Assembly (NCBI GenBank): GCA_944472135.2
Contig: OX235262.1
Location: forward strand, 61,786,440-61,850,439
Direction: 5' to 3'
DNA: 64,000 nt
Source of the DNA: Trichobilharzia regenti
Lineage: Eukaryota; Platyhelminthes; Trematoda; Strigeidida; Schistosomatidae
Both the position numbers and the translations under genes were made by a program. The notes under the pieces are model-generated. The model did not search any database. It worked only from the letters and a program-made list of their open reading frames with translations, and was not told the DNA's origin. The number at the start of each line of letters is the position of its first letter. The stretch's first letter is position 1. Below are positions 9,930 through 21,574 of the stretch, in pieces.

Positions 9930-12088
9930 ATCAGATGACTGTTCCTGTGATTATGAGCACAAATTGCAGGTCATTATCGAACAAGATTAACTACTTCCAT
10001 TCTCTATTATACTCAAATGTATATTGTAATACTGGTGTAATCACTCTTCAAGAGACTTAGCTCCATGATTCATATGACGACAATTTAGTCTCCCTAAGTG
10101 GGTTCACAATCTACAGACAAGACCGATGCAGCTCGAAGAAGAAGAGAGGTGGTGGTGTTGCCACTTTTATTAATTCTCAGTGGTCTACTGCCAACAACGT
10201 CTGCTTCAAATTCTCAAATGACAATATTGACTGTATAACTGTAAAATGTCGACCTAAACACTTACCCAAGTACAGCTCCATTTCTGTCACAAATATCTAT
10301 ATCACACCTTGTTGCAGTCCCTCAGAACTATCTGTCTTCGCTGATGAATTCACTATTTTTGCTGCTGCTTCGTTTGGTAACTCCTTATCTATAGTGACCG
10401 GCGACTTCAACTCCAGCGACTGCAGTTTTATTACATTGCTGGGCCATGCAAATGTTGTTAATTTCCCAACTCGACAAAATACTTCACTTGATTTAGTATT
10501 TATAAATGATAAACAATATTCCATATTCTTTTGATGTATGTACTCTTAACAAATCTTTTATTTACTCTCCCTCAAATGCCATGCTTCCCAGCATCACTTG
10601 TGTTAATAATAGCCCCTTTCCAGGTTTTAACACAAATGATGTTCAAAAGTGCCTCAAGTCTCTAAACCCTTCCCAGAGCTTAGGTCCCGATTATGTACCT
10701 AGTATTATTTTTTAAAAATGTTCTGATATTCTGTGTCACCCTCTTACTGATCTATTTAACAAATCTTTTTCCGATAATATTGTGCCTGCCGTTTGGAAGG
10801 ACATTAAAGTTGTACCCATACCTAAATCTTCTACTGGAGCATGTGTCAAATTTAGACCCATTGCTATTACCTCTCCTTTTTTGAAAACTATGGAGAAATT
10901 ACTTTTACTTAGTCTTGAACCTTCGCTTAAATCCTTTAATGACCCTAAACAATTTGCCTATAAGCACAGTAGAAGCACTTTAGATGCAGCTGCCGTCTTA
11001 TATCATAACATTGCTTCCAGTCTAGACAAGGGGGCTAAATTTGTTCGTTGCGCCTTCCTAGACTATACATCTGCTTTCGACTCGGTCCCTAGGGACATCT
11101 TATTAAATAAACTTGCTGCTAGTCAAACAGAATGTTGGGCTGTTAACTGGTTGCATTCCTATTTCTCAGATAGAAAGCAGTACACCGTATATAAAGGGAA
11201 GTCTCCACTTCATTGCCTACTGAAGCTGGTGTCCCTCAAGGTGCTGTTCTTTCTCCTTTTCTTTTTTCTTTCTTCTTGCACGACTTGCCTCACTCTGATG
11301 AAATAAACTTTGTGAAGTATGCTGATGATTTAACGGTTTCAATGGCTGTTAACTCCCAGCTAGATTGTACTAAAATAAATAGCTTTCTATCGGAAGTCAG
11401 CAAATGGTCTGAGTCTAACGGTCTTAAACTGAATCCTTCTAAGTGTCAAACTGTTGATTTCAGCTTAAGATGTAAACGACAGTTAAAAGAAGTCATCGAT
11501 TCTCATGACACTTGTAAAATTGACGACAATGATATAGGAATCAAATCAGAAATTAAGTATCTTGGACTCATTCTCTCTTCTGATCTCTCCTGGTCTTCCC
11601 ATGTCTTAGCAATCTCCAGTAAAATATTCCGCCTGACATTTTACATTAAGAAGTTAAGACACTCGGGTATAACTCAACCCCTCATCCTACAGTTCGTAAA
11701 CTCTTGCATCCTACCTATTCTTCTTTATTGCTCACCCTTATTCTTTCCTGGTTTGCTTAAAAAAGACTATGTCACAATTCGTAGAATACTGAAGACTGTC
11801 AGTAGGGTGAGTGGTGTCCCAGTGGACCACATAGTTAACGTCGTTGTCGATAGGCACTTGACTTCGTGCAATAAATTTGCTAAAGGGATTTTGTCTGACT
11901 TGGAGCATCCGCTTTACCCTCAGCTTTCACCTTGCATCTCCTCAGGTAGAACAAGGAGTAACTTCAGAAAACTGTATGCTCGCACGTCTAAGTATAGAAA
12001 TTCTATGATACCATACTTGGCACGTATTTTATGTGATGAAAATAGTGTCAGGCAAGAATTAACTAACCTTTTTTCATCTAGTAAATAA
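9930..12088 (+). pseudogene. CR1-like ORF2: endonuclease and reverse transcriptase, disrupted
   Basis: The endonuclease half reads CRSLSNKINYF near 9960-9990, then GVITLQET followed by an in-frame TAG, then RGGGVATFI, SIVTGDFNS and TRQNTSLDLVFIND. A gap or frameshift lies near 10520. The RT half resumes with NPSQSLGPDYVPSIIF and a TAA. It goes on with VWKDIKVVPIPK and FRPIAITSPFLKTMEK, then motif A (FLDYTSAFDSVPR), GVPQGAVLSPFLF, the YADD box (FVKYADDLTVSM near 11310-11345) and LKLNPSKCQ, ending FSSSK at 12085 with TAA. A frameshift near 11210 separates the two longest RT frames. YADD is preserved, but two stops and at least two frameshifts make it a pseudogene. Confidence 0.85.
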
Positions 12089-12559
12089 ACAATTTCCTCC
12101 ATCCATCCTTATATACCTTCAAGTTTTACTTTTATTATTTCTATTATATTTATGGTCCTGTTACCTCTTTGTTTTACTCTCATAATTGCAAACACCAACT
12201 TATCTCCATGACGGCTGTAATCTTTGTTTTTCCCCTCACCATATCATGTAAAGAGAACATTATATTCAATATTTTTAAACATGTTAGGATTTCTATACCA
12301 CATTGACAATACTGTGTGACACAAGCCAACGGCAATTTTCACTTGTATTTTTATTATTACCCTAGCTGTTATCATTATTACTATTTCCATTTTATATGCT
12401 GCATGTTTTTGACACTACCTCTATTGTAAATGTGGAAAATTTTCTGTGTGATTAATTTTATTTATAATTTGAGGAAATTAGATGCAATATTGTGATTAAT
12501 GCTGAAAATTCCATTCTGTATCACAAGTACTGTTTTTGGAATAAAGTAAATCATTATTA

Positions 12560-12583
12560 TTATTACTATTATTATTATTATTG
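12560..12583 (+). repeat. ATT-rich tail of the CR1 element
   Basis: TCATTATTATTATTACTATT and repeats mark the 3' terminus of the element. The same tail type ends the 3246-3806 copy. Confidence 0.8.
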
Positions 12584-13139
12584 CCTCGTAATCTGAAAGT
12601 GATACTTTTTTGAGTAAACCAAGACTCATTCAGTCTCATCAAAAATTGTGCGTTATCTAAATTCACAGCCATTCACACTGGCACTTGCACCTGTTTGAAA
12701 AAAGTTGTGTGATAGGTGGGTAACTGCTTCACTTTGTCCTTTTTATTTGAAAGATTCATCATAGTTATTGTGAAAGACTATGAGTAAATCACTTCATAGT
12801 AAAAAGTTATAACAAAGATTTTGAAATCGCATTCCTGGTTTTTCTAAAACTGAAGGTACATAGATGTGGTTATCAGCTGACTTATATCAAATCGGGTGTA
12901 ACTTAAGAAATTCAGACTGTTGCCTTACACACATATATAATAGCCACAGCTAAAATGTTTCTAACTGAAATGGCTTTCGAGGGGGGAATTACATTTGGGC
13001 AAAGGTTGATATTTTATATATATTTCGGGAGCTATGTAGTTTCTATTTATACTAGACCGGTTTTCTCGGGTTGGAACGCTAGTCTCAATATCAAACGCCC
13101 CAATTTCTTCCGGCCTATAATCGGCTGGTAAACTAGTGG

Positions 13140-14210
13140 ACCAGTGAACTCTACAAAACAGAGTGACATTCGAAACAGTTCTTCAGGTTTATCGGCTTTG
13201 AAAATGGACTCAGACAGCGTTGACCGTAAAGTGATTTGGAAATTCCTTCAGCACTATGCAGTATATTGCCGCAAAACTTTGTACAGCATATTCAGCAGCT
13301 GTGTGAGATGATGTTACATGCCAAGTATTTCAAAGCGAAAAGACAAGTGAGGCATTTGAAGCTAAGGCAGGAGTACAATGAAGCTATTTGCTATCACTCA
13401 TAGTATCCCTGATTTAGACGTACTGGACAATACAAAATACCATGTGGTGCTAATCTCAAACAGATTCAAAGATCTACAGGTGACAACAAAGAGGTCGATC
13501 GAAAAAGTACAGGACACAAAGCTTCAAGTGAGTAATGTGAAAACAGAGGTAATGAAGATCTACAACCAAGAACGTCAGGCGCCAATTACCATCAGCGACT
13601 GGCGTCTCTAGGAAAACGTTCCTATCACTAACCACATGGGCAACATTGTCCCAACTACGGACAGTACACCTGCGGACGTAAAGGACAGGACATGAATAGC
13701 AAAACAGGCATTCAATACACTGAAATCACTGTGAAAACAGGCTGCAATCAGCAACAAGAAAAATATATAAGTGTGCGACCCTAATAGTCAACCCCTGTTT
13801 CTATATAGCTATGAGAATTGTCGAGCCACCCAAAGCATTTTAAAACAAGCTGTCAGACTTCCACTAATAGTTGCCTTCAGTAGTTCATTACTGAATTTCA
13901 GATGAGCGTTCCAAAAAGGATAAGCAATGCGAAGCTATTGTCACGAAATCACTCACCATTTACTGCCCGATAAATATGTAGAAGAAAATGAAAATATATC
14001 CGACATAAGCTGAAATGATTGCTGAGTAGAGTTACAAGTCAGGTCTGGTGCGAAGCGACAAGTTCGGCTCCAAAGAGTAAAGAGGAGGAGATATTGTGAC
14101 AAGTAAATGAGCGCTTGAGGAACCAGTCCTTATAGACTGCGGAGAACAGGGTTATATCAGGATGTCCTGATGGAGCCGTACGTTCCATTCACAATTCCAC
14201 AGATGACGTC
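13140..14210 (+). pseudogene. Decayed RTE-like RT fragment in the palindrome left arm
   Basis: The palm region near 13205-13250 reads DSVDRKVIWKFLQHYAV. Later come a KVQDTKLQV..VKTEVMKIYNQE block at 13495-13570 and APITISDWRL ending with a stop at 13611. A C-terminal relic and a 3' end with an ATGGAGCCGTACGTTCCATT-like block follow near 14170-14195. Motif C looks deleted here, while the inverted partner at 21575-22730 keeps FCDD. Confidence 0.7.
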
Positions 14211-14237
14211 GAGGGAGTTTGAACAACCCCAATTTTT

Positions 14238-14870
14238 AAAATAAATCTGCTCAATTCATGTTGTGCACTGAGTTCTCCTCCATTTAGCTAAATGATTATA
14301 TTCATCAACACAGGGCCTTATAAACGAAATAGTACACACACCAGAAATTATTTCTATGATCACTTTGTTTAAGTACATTCCAAAGGATATGATGTTTTAA
14401 ACGAACGTAGATGGAGACAGACAGGTAACTAATTGTTATTCGGTGAAACTATAAATAAGCCGAAAAAATGTAAACAAAAATTAATGAGTGTAGAGAAAAA
14501 AACAGCTGAAATAATTACTGAAGTCTCGCAAATCTCACGTAGACACGGAAATTTTCATTCAGTATTCGTATTTCTAATTACTTTGGATGTAATGTCAAAA
14601 TTCATTGAAAACAATCATTCAGTGTGCAAGAGAAGCCAGGAAGGAATGCATACTTACTTACATTACTTACTCTCATAAATAATTATCACATCAACATTTA
14701 TTTCTATTCTTCTTGATGACGTCAAAAGACCTGAATTATTTATTGTTTTGTACTAACCACCAAAAGAAGAATGCATTCTGAAATTGACATTGCTGAAGCG
14801 AGAAGCCAGTAGAGATGGATTGGATATAAACTGAGAAGACTGTTGGGTTTACAAGTTACTTTATGCCTTA
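14238..14870. repeat. Innermost, best-conserved part of the palindrome left arm
   Basis: Non-coding DNA whose reverse complement at about 20890-21540 is nearly identical, with six differences in about 265 bases that I compared. The 81-codon frame here is preserved in both arms with few changes, but its composition gives no recognisable family, so I do not call it a gene. Confidence 0.65.
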
Positions 14871-15080
14871 GAGTGGAATCCAAATGGGAACAAAGGGATT
14901 AGGCTCAGGTCGGAGGGTGACGTGGAGTAAATCAGAGGCGGCGTGCACCTTTTCTGCCAGCTGGAACCGATTGTATTCATGCCAGTAAAATCGATATCTT
15001 CTGCAGGACCCTACTTTTGTACTAGGGATCCACAAGACAAATAATAATGAAGTATTAGGAAATCTAAAAATTAAAGGGTA

Positions 15081-15100
15081 AATATATATATATATATATG
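15081..15100. repeat. TA microsatellite
   Basis: About ten TA units in the palindrome spacer. Confidence 0.9.
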
Positions 15101-15127
15101 TCTTCAGACCAACGCCATTATGAGGTC

Positions 15128-15245
15128 GAACTCTGATCAATCCGGATGAGTGTGTATTGATGAAGAGACCCATCCTAATACGAAATAGGTGTTCGGCACG
15201 TCTAGGTTTTCCAGTAGTTCTCTAACCGATATCATTTCATGATGA
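15128..15245 (+). repeat. Family B SINE relic, hammerhead-like region and tail
   Basis: A weak B-box relic GGTCGAACTC starts the match. TTGATGA, then TAATACGAAAT and GGTGTTC occupy the hammerhead position. The tail AGGTTTTCCAGTAGTTCTCT to TTCATGATGAAATCCTGT is that of the 58.8-59.1 kb copy. The core is degraded (CUGANGA reads UUGAUGA, GAAAC reads GAAAU). Confidence 0.6.
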
Positions 15246-15303
15246 AATCCTGTCACCAATCAAATCATTGCAAACCAAAACCTGAATTACGTTGATTATG
15301 TTA

Positions 15304-18300
15304 TTATTATTGTTCTCTTCGGTTCCTAGTGGAACATAGGGCATCAGCTCCACGTCTCCACTTGCTTCTGTCTTCTGCTCTACTTTTCACCTGCATCCAT
15401 GTTAGTCCATACTCTTTCAACTGCTCTTCACACGATCTCCTCCATGTCACCCTTGCGACGAGGTCCCACTCGCCGCTTTCCTTTCGGCCTGGTTCCACTC
15501 GAGCGATGGCCTGACGCGCGATGTCACCCAGTGGCCTCCTCAGCAAGTGTCCGATCCATCTCCACTTTCTCCTGCATATTTATTGTTTGACGATTAGTTC
15601 TTGATTTGTATGATAGTACCCATAGTTTTTTGTTGGCGATTGTTTCCGGCCCGGCCATCTGATCTTCAGTATAGATCCAGCGAAGACAGTTGTTGACGAC
15701 GGTCTGCAACAGGCTGTTGGAAATATTCTTTGTGACCCGCCCGCCAAATTTCTGATCCGTAAAGAAGAAAAAACTGACTTGACATTTGTTTTGAAAATCC
15801 TACCGAATTTTGTTGTTGATGCTGACTCAGTGACGAAGATTTCCAGATTGGTTTCAGGTTGATGAATGTGTTTCTCGGCTTCTCAATGATCACTCGATTT
15901 GACATCCTCGTCCGTTCCGACTACTTGTAGTTGAGACAATGCTTCCTAGATAAGTGAATGAAGTAACCTTTTTCAAATACCTCCCTTTGATAGTGGTTCG
16001 CACTTTATGTTGTTGCTGTTGTTGTTGGCTGGTTATTTTCATAACCTCCTTCTTGTCTATGTTCACCTGGAGTCCTGTCTTCCCCAGCTGCTTCTTCGAC
16101 CAGTTTGTCGGTTTTCGCTTGTAATTCTTCGATCTTGTGTGACATCAAACACAAATCATCCACGCGCAAAATCCAGGTCTTCTAGGTTCTTCACGTTGGT
16201 CCAGGATACCCCTGTCTTCTCGTTTCCCACTGTCTGACGCATTATTCAGTCCACCACAATTAGGAATATCATTGATGATAATAGGCAGGCAGCCTTGTCT
16301 GACTCCTGTGTTTACTCCAAATTCCCTGCTGAGTTTTCCGTTGTGGATCACTTGATATGTGCCGTTGTCGTACAGCTGTTGAATAAGGTTGATGAATATT
16401 TGGAGGACGCCGTAGTACTCGAGTAATTTCCAAATTACTTCACGATCAACGCTGTCGAAGACCTTCTCAAAGTCTACAAAGTTGAGGTAGAGGATTGACT
16501 GCCATTCCATGCTTTGTTCGATGATGATGCGTAGAGTTGCAATTTGGTCAGAACATGATTTGCCTTACTTTCCTGAATCCAGCTTGTTCTGGTCGGAGTT
16601 CTGTCTCCAGTGAGTCGTTTATTCTCTCCAGGATGATGCGACTCAGGATTTTACTTGGCGTCGGCAGGAGCATGATTCCTCGCCAGTTCTTGCAGAGTCG
16701 TAAGTCCTCTTCTCCCTTCTTTGGTAGTTTCATGAGGTAACCTTTCCTCCAGTCAGTAGGCACCTTTCCCTCCTTCCAGACCTTTTGCAATAATGGAGTC
16801 AGCATGTCTGCTGTAGTCTCTGGGTCCACTTTCAGTGCTTCAGGGGTATTCCATCTGGTCCAGCTGCTTTTCCAGCTTTCAGAAGCTTGATTGCATTCAA
16901 GACTTCAGCTCTCGTTGGAGGATTGGTGTCAACTTGCAGTTGTGTACGTGCTGTTGTTGGTATTTCTGGACGGGTTGCAGGTGGTGGTCGGTTCAAGAGT
17001 CCTTTGAAGTGATCCGCCCATTGTTTAATCTGTCTTTCTTCCTTGGTTATTATGTTCCCTTGGCTGTCTTTTATAGGTTTCGCTTGTGTTGATCTCTTCC
17101 CGGATAGAGACTTGGTTATTTGATATAGTGTCTTCAGATCTCTTTTGCCTGCTGCCTTCTCAGCTTCAGTGGCGAGGTTGTCGTAGAATTGTCTTTTGTC
17201 CCTCCTAGCACTCTTCTTCACTTCTTTGTCCAGTGCTGTGTACGTTGAGCTCAGCGTCTCCTTCTCCTGTCCGTCCTTGCATTGAATCATTTTCTCTTTC
17301 ACCATTCTCCTCTCTTCTAATAATTTCCAAGTGTCCGTTGAGAGCCATTCCTTGTCTTGTCTCTTCTTTCTTCCCAGAACCGTTGAACACGTTTCGTTAA
17401 AAACCCCCTTCAGAGAGTTCCAGTGGTCTTCCACGCATGATTCTTCAGTGCTGTCGCGTAGTGTTTCCTGCTTTGCTCTGACAGTTGCAGTGAAGGTGTC
17501 TTTTGTGGTTGTGTCCTTCAGTAATTGAGTGTTGAACTTGCATTGTGGCCTATCCCCAGCTATCCTCGAGGCTTTTAGTTTCACCTTGAAAGTCCCTTCT
17601 ACTAGATAGTGGTCTGAACCCACATCTGCTCCTCTCCTTGACCTTGTGTCCAGTAGGCTCCGTCTCCACTTCCTTGAGATTGAGATGAAGTCTATCTGGT
17701 TTTCGGTGTTTCCATCTGGTGAAATCCATGTCGTCTTGTGTATATCCTTGTGTTTGAACACACTGCCAACAACCACCAAATCATTGAAGGCGCAGAAGTC
17801 TCAAAAGAGTTCACCATTGTCGTTCATTTCGCCGAGGGCCTCCCGACCCATGGTGAGTTCTCTTCTTGTGTTGTCTCCTCCCAACTTCGCATTCATATCA
17901 CCCATCAGGATTTTGATATCGCCATTTGGGACGTTGTCCATTGTTGCTTGTATTTGTCTGTAGAATGCCTCCTTCTCTTTTTCTGAGACGTTTGTGGGCG
18001 CATGGCATTGAATGATTGCAACCTCCCTTCCTTTTGAATTGAACCTGGCTGTCATTATCCTGGAGGAGATTGGTTCCCACTGCATGAGAGCTTTGGCTGC
18101 CGTTGGTGACATCATGATGGCCACTCCCTCGGTGTGCTCGTGGTTGTCCTCTGGGTGACCGGAGTAGATTATCTTCTCTTCATTTGGTAGTTGGCACCTT
18201 CCAGTTCTGTTCCATTTGCTCTCGCAGATTCCCAACACTTCTATTCTTTATATTCTTATTTTTGCAGCTACCTGTGCAGCTTTTCCAGTTTCGTACATTG

Positions 18301-18594
18301 TACGAACATTCCACGTCCCCATTCTTACTTTCGCTTTCATCGAAAGAAGGCACATCGGCTGACTGGCTTCCCGAAGGCTTTCACCAGCCTGCGTCATTTC
18401 ATTTCCCCGATTCCAGCGAAAAATAAGGTTATTGTTTATATTTTTAGAATTTTTAATATATTTATTCGTTGAAGTTTCTGTAGCAATTTGGTTGTTTAAC
18501 GGAGGTGGAGTTGCTAGCACCACGCCCCAACTCTCCATCTTTATCCGGGTTGGGACCGGCTAGAAAACTAGCAAGCTAGTAGTCTAGGCGAGGT
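15304..18594 (-). mobile_element. RTE/SR2-like LINE, copy 1, near full length
   Basis: An exact 12-bp TSD TTGATTATGTTA (15292-15303 and 18595-18606) brackets the element. On the minus strand it starts CCTCGCCTAGACTACTAGC at 18594 and ends GTTCCACTAGGAACCGAAG followed by CAATAATAATAA. The order is a short 5' leader, N-terminal segment, AP endonuclease, linker, RT, C-terminal domain and short 3' UTR, the RTE layout with one long frame. Copy 2 at 53567-56753 has the same ends, confirming the boundaries. The insertion lies in the spacer of the large palindrome. Confidence 0.93.
15307..18538 (-). pseudogene. RTE endonuclease-reverse transcriptase ORF of copy 1, broken
   Basis: The N-terminal frame 18538-18248 starts MESWGVVLATPP, contains MGTWNVRTMYETGKAAQVAA and meets TAA at 18248. 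The endonuclease continues at 18238-17801 (LGICESKWN, GDIKILMGDMNAKLGG). After a frameshift, 17779-16832 holds the endonuclease end (QIDFISISRKWRRS, GSDHYLVEG) and the linker up to KAAGPDGIP. RT fingers follow at 16829-16548 (GYLMKLPKKG, NWRGIMLLPTPSKILSRII, LRPEQAGFR) and the palm at 16510-16145 (FVDFEKVFDSVDREVIWK, VNTGVRQGC). Motif C is split by a 4-nt insertion at 16161-16164. The C-terminal region (RKWRW..GH-type and ALCSTRNRREQ) ends at 15307. There are at least five frameshifts or stops. Confidence 0.9.
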
Positions 18595-18606
18595 TTGATT
18601 ATGTTA

Positions 18607-19924
18607 CTAACACTGATTACCTTTAGGATTTACTAATATCGTGTGACACAATGGAAACTTGAATGGCTTTCGAAATAATACAAATTATTTTTTGTGTAAC
18701 TTTGTGTAGAACGAGTCTGTCTGCATACCTATCTTCAGTGTGAAAAATCCCGATTCCAGTAAATAAACCCCAGTCGGATTATTTTGTACTCAACAATGAG
18801 CACGAATTTCAAGCTAATATGCTCTCACTAGATAAGTCTTCTACTGACAGATTATTAGGTATTTTGAATACTCAATGTATCATGAACTGAATCTTATTGT
18901 TTAAGTAGTTTTCACATAATGTATATGAATTTGATTCATGTACAGTTCACCTCCTGTAGGAACATTACAAATGCTTGTTTTCAAAATGATAAGGTTTTTC
19001 CTTTAGGTTATCAAATCTTGTGTCTACGGAACCATAAGTGCAATTGTCATTAAAGGACCTAACAGACAGATCTGTTTTCTACAAAACACAAAGGAATCTG
19101 GTTACAGGATTCAGTCTTATTTGAGATCAGTACTTCTCTTAGAATGAATAACAAAATGAGGTTACTTCCTACTGTTTTTTACTGATATCTTTTTCGAACA
19201 CTGAAGAATCGTTGTCGTCTTGTCTGCGTTGAATGGTTTGATTTCGAAGCTTTCCTATAGCAGTTAGCTCTGAAAATGTTGTCAAGAAGGAGAACAGAAG
19301 CTTCTCAGTTAAACTGTTAAGCTCAGAGGACATAGTACTAGCAAGACAGTTACCAACTTATTAAAGTGATACTTCAAGAAATGATACCATAAATAATAAT
19401 AGCTCTTTTCGCCGTAACAGTTATGCATAAAAATAAATGATTAAAATCTCTTTATTTCTATAAATCTTTTTCATTTTGAGAAAGTGACCTTCAGTGCTTC
19501 CTTCAGATTTCCTCTATTCTTCGAACATTAACTAAAAAACGCATTGCTATGGTGCATCATCTAGCCTGATGACAACAATGCAAACTTGACTGAAAGATTA
19601 CAGTGAGCCTGCTGCGGCCTGTCTTTAATCATCTAACATAGATTCAAGAATAGCGGTATGCATCCATAAAAGAACAGTGATAAATTGTTTTCATCTAACC
19701 TCATCTATCTGTATTAATGGTTTAATTAATATTTTTGGATTACATTTCATTATTCTTATAAGACTGGAGCGTATAGCGCTAGTGTAATGCAGGTTTCAAT
19801 GAATGTGTCACTCAGACATTTTTATGGCGTCTGTCGATCAATGAACAGAAAGGAATTAAACCCTTACTGCAGAATTCTACACAAAATGCGACAGTGAAAA
19901 TTAACACACTTTAAGTCAAAAATG
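18607..19924. other. Spacer sequence of the palindrome, nothing recognised
   Basis: AT-rich DNA without convincing frames, repeats or RNA folds that I could see. Confidence 0.4.
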
Positions 19925-20165
19925 TGTGCGTCGGTGGTATAGCGGTCAGGACGCCCGCCGACCATGCACATGGTCGGGGGTTCAATCCTCAAGCGACGCC
20001 CTCCCAAACCTCGCTGAGCTAGAAATAACGCTGGCAAAGAGTAAAGGTTGGGCCAGAGGCTAGCAACCCCATCCTGTAAAATGAACACTGCTGAAAAAAC
20101 TTCAAGCCACTAGCCTCAAGCCCTATGTTCCACTGGGGACGTGAAGGAAAACAAAAGTCAAAAAT
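19925..20165 (+). mobile_element. tRNA-Gly-derived SINE with an RTE-like 3' tail
   Basis: The head 19928-19999 resembles tRNA-Gly: GCGTCGG and GCGACGC pair as acceptor arms, with A-box-like TGGTATAGCGG and B-box GGGTTCAATCC. The body differs from the other tRNA-Gly SINEs here and ends AGCCCTATGTTCCACTGGGG then GACGTGAAGGAAAAC. This matches the RTE 3' end (GCCCTATGTTCCACTAGG). LINE-tail sharing suggests RTE-driven mobilisation. Confidence 0.75.
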
Positions 20166-20559
20166 GTAATGTCAAATAACTGCACCGAAAATATGAGACA
20201 AAAATAATACCTCCAAGAGGAATAATGAGGATTCAGTAGATCTGTGAGGTCGCAAAGAGGGAATGCATTAGCACCACTTAGAATAATTTTGAACTAGATC
20301 ACAAAAGTCGTGAACCACTTATTCTTACTATCCCTGGGACTCCGTATATAAAGTCTGTGCAGTCCTCTGTGGTTCACTGCAATATTCATATAGTTCATGT
20401 TTATTTCTGCTTCAATGAACTATTTTCTACGATTGTTTACACATTGACTCTGGTTGAGAAACACTATGACTGGGAACAAGCGAAGCAGTTTTTGGTCATC
20501 TTCGCTGAATGACTCGCCTCAAAATCTACATTAAACCTAATTACTACTGACCAATGATG

Positions 20560-20745
20560 GCGTTGGTGGCATAGCGGTTACGACTCTCGCCGAACGTGCA
20601 CATGGTGTAGGGTTCAATCCCCTATCAACGCAAACTTGGTATCGAGGGTCAGCCTGCAAAATTTGGGCTACCGATATCACATGCTGAAAATTCCATACCT
20701 GTACTAAAAATACTGTGCGGTTTCAAGCTATAATCAAAATCAAAA
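20560..20745 (+). mobile_element. tRNA-Gly-derived SINE, ATCAAAA-tailed type
   Basis: The tRNA-like head is 20560-20631 (GCGTTGG...CAACGC arms, A-box-like TGGCATAGCGG, B-box AGGGTTCAATCCC). It is followed by the body CAAAATTTGGGCTACCGATA and CTGAAAATTCCATACCTGTA, ending in AATCAAAATCAAAAAT. The same body occurs at 32222-32407 and 35790-35980, so this is a dispersed SINE rather than a functional tRNA gene. Confidence 0.85.
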
Positions 20746-20789
20746 ATTACACCATCAATTATTTTGGAAGGAAAACTGAAGTCTTCTTT

Positions 20790-20990
20790 TCTTATTTCTT
20801 ATCAGTCCCTTCAGTTCCGAGTCAAACATAGGAATCCAAAAACAACATCTCCACCATCCGACCTAAGCCTAATCCCTTTGTTCCCATTGGGATTCCACTC
20901 TAAGGCATAAAAAAAACTTGTAAACCCAACAGTCTTATCAGTTTATATCCAATCCATCTCCACTGCCTTCTCGCTTCAGCAATGTCAATT
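20790..20990 (-). pseudogene. RTE 3'-end relic
   Basis: On the minus strand it shows an RWIGYKLRRLLGL-like block and an end resembling the RTE tail. It is the mirror of about 14795-14960. This is the innermost element of the palindrome right arm. Confidence 0.55.
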
Positions 20991-21574
20991 TCAGAATGCA
21001 TTCTTCTTTTGGTGGTTAGTACAAAACAATAAATAATTCAGGTCTTTTGACGTCATCAAGAAGAATAGAAATAAATGTTGATGTGATAATTATTTATGAG
21101 AGTAAATAATGTAAGTAAGTATGCATTCTTTCCTGGCTTCTCCTGAACACTGAATAATTGTTTTCAATGAATTTTGACATTACATCCAAAGTAATTAGAA
21201 ATACGAATACTGAATGAAAATTTCCGTGTCTACGTGAGATTTGCGAGACTTCAGTAATTATTTCAGCTGTTTTTTTCTCTACATTCATTAATTTTTGTTT
21301 ACATTTTTTCGGCTTATTTATAGTTTCACCGAATAACAATTAGTCACCTGTCTGTCTCCATCTACGTTCGTTTAAAACATCATATCTTTTGGAATGTACT
21401 TAAACAAAGTGATCATAGGAATAATTTCTGGTGTGTGTACTATTTCGTTTATAAGGCCCTGTGTTGATGAATATAATCATTTAGCTGAATGGAGGAGAAC
21501 TCAGTGCATAACATGAGTTGGGCACATTTATTTTAAAAATTAGGTTTGTTCAAACTCCCTCGACGTCATCTGTG

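Larger units (their letters stand above)
9699..12583 (+). mobile_element. CR1-like non-LTR retrotransposon, nearly complete
   Basis: Comparison with the right arm of the palindrome gives an empty site: both arms share GCATGCT at about 9692-9698 and resume at AATCTGAAAGTGATAC-like sequence just after 12583, so the 2.9-kb insertion is well bounded. It carries an endonuclease region, an RT region and a 480-bp 3' UTR ending in an ATT-rich tail. A 3' fragment of the same family sits at 3246-3806. CR1-like elements (SR1, Perere) are known in schistosomes. This copy lacks an obvious long 5' UTR and is not intact. Confidence 0.85.
8330..14930 (+). repeat. Left arm of a large imperfect palindrome
   Basis: This stretch, minus the CR1 element at 9699-12583, is the inverted counterpart of 20840-25500. 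By eye the matching is about 97% near the centre (14433-14700 against 21060-21340), roughly 88% around 13480-13620, and about 80% in the outer parts (9300-9690 and 12600-12900). The left arm also lacks the RT core that the right arm keeps. Shared blocks include an 81-codon frame at 14433-14678 on this arm and 21094-21339 (-) on the other. It could be one inverted duplication or two copies of a composite repeat in opposite orientation. Confidence 0.8.

Noticed and set aside
14433..14678. Conserved 81-codon ORF in both palindrome arms
   Set aside because: Conservation follows from the recent inverted duplication; intergenic DNA around it is equally similar. There is no domain or codon signature.
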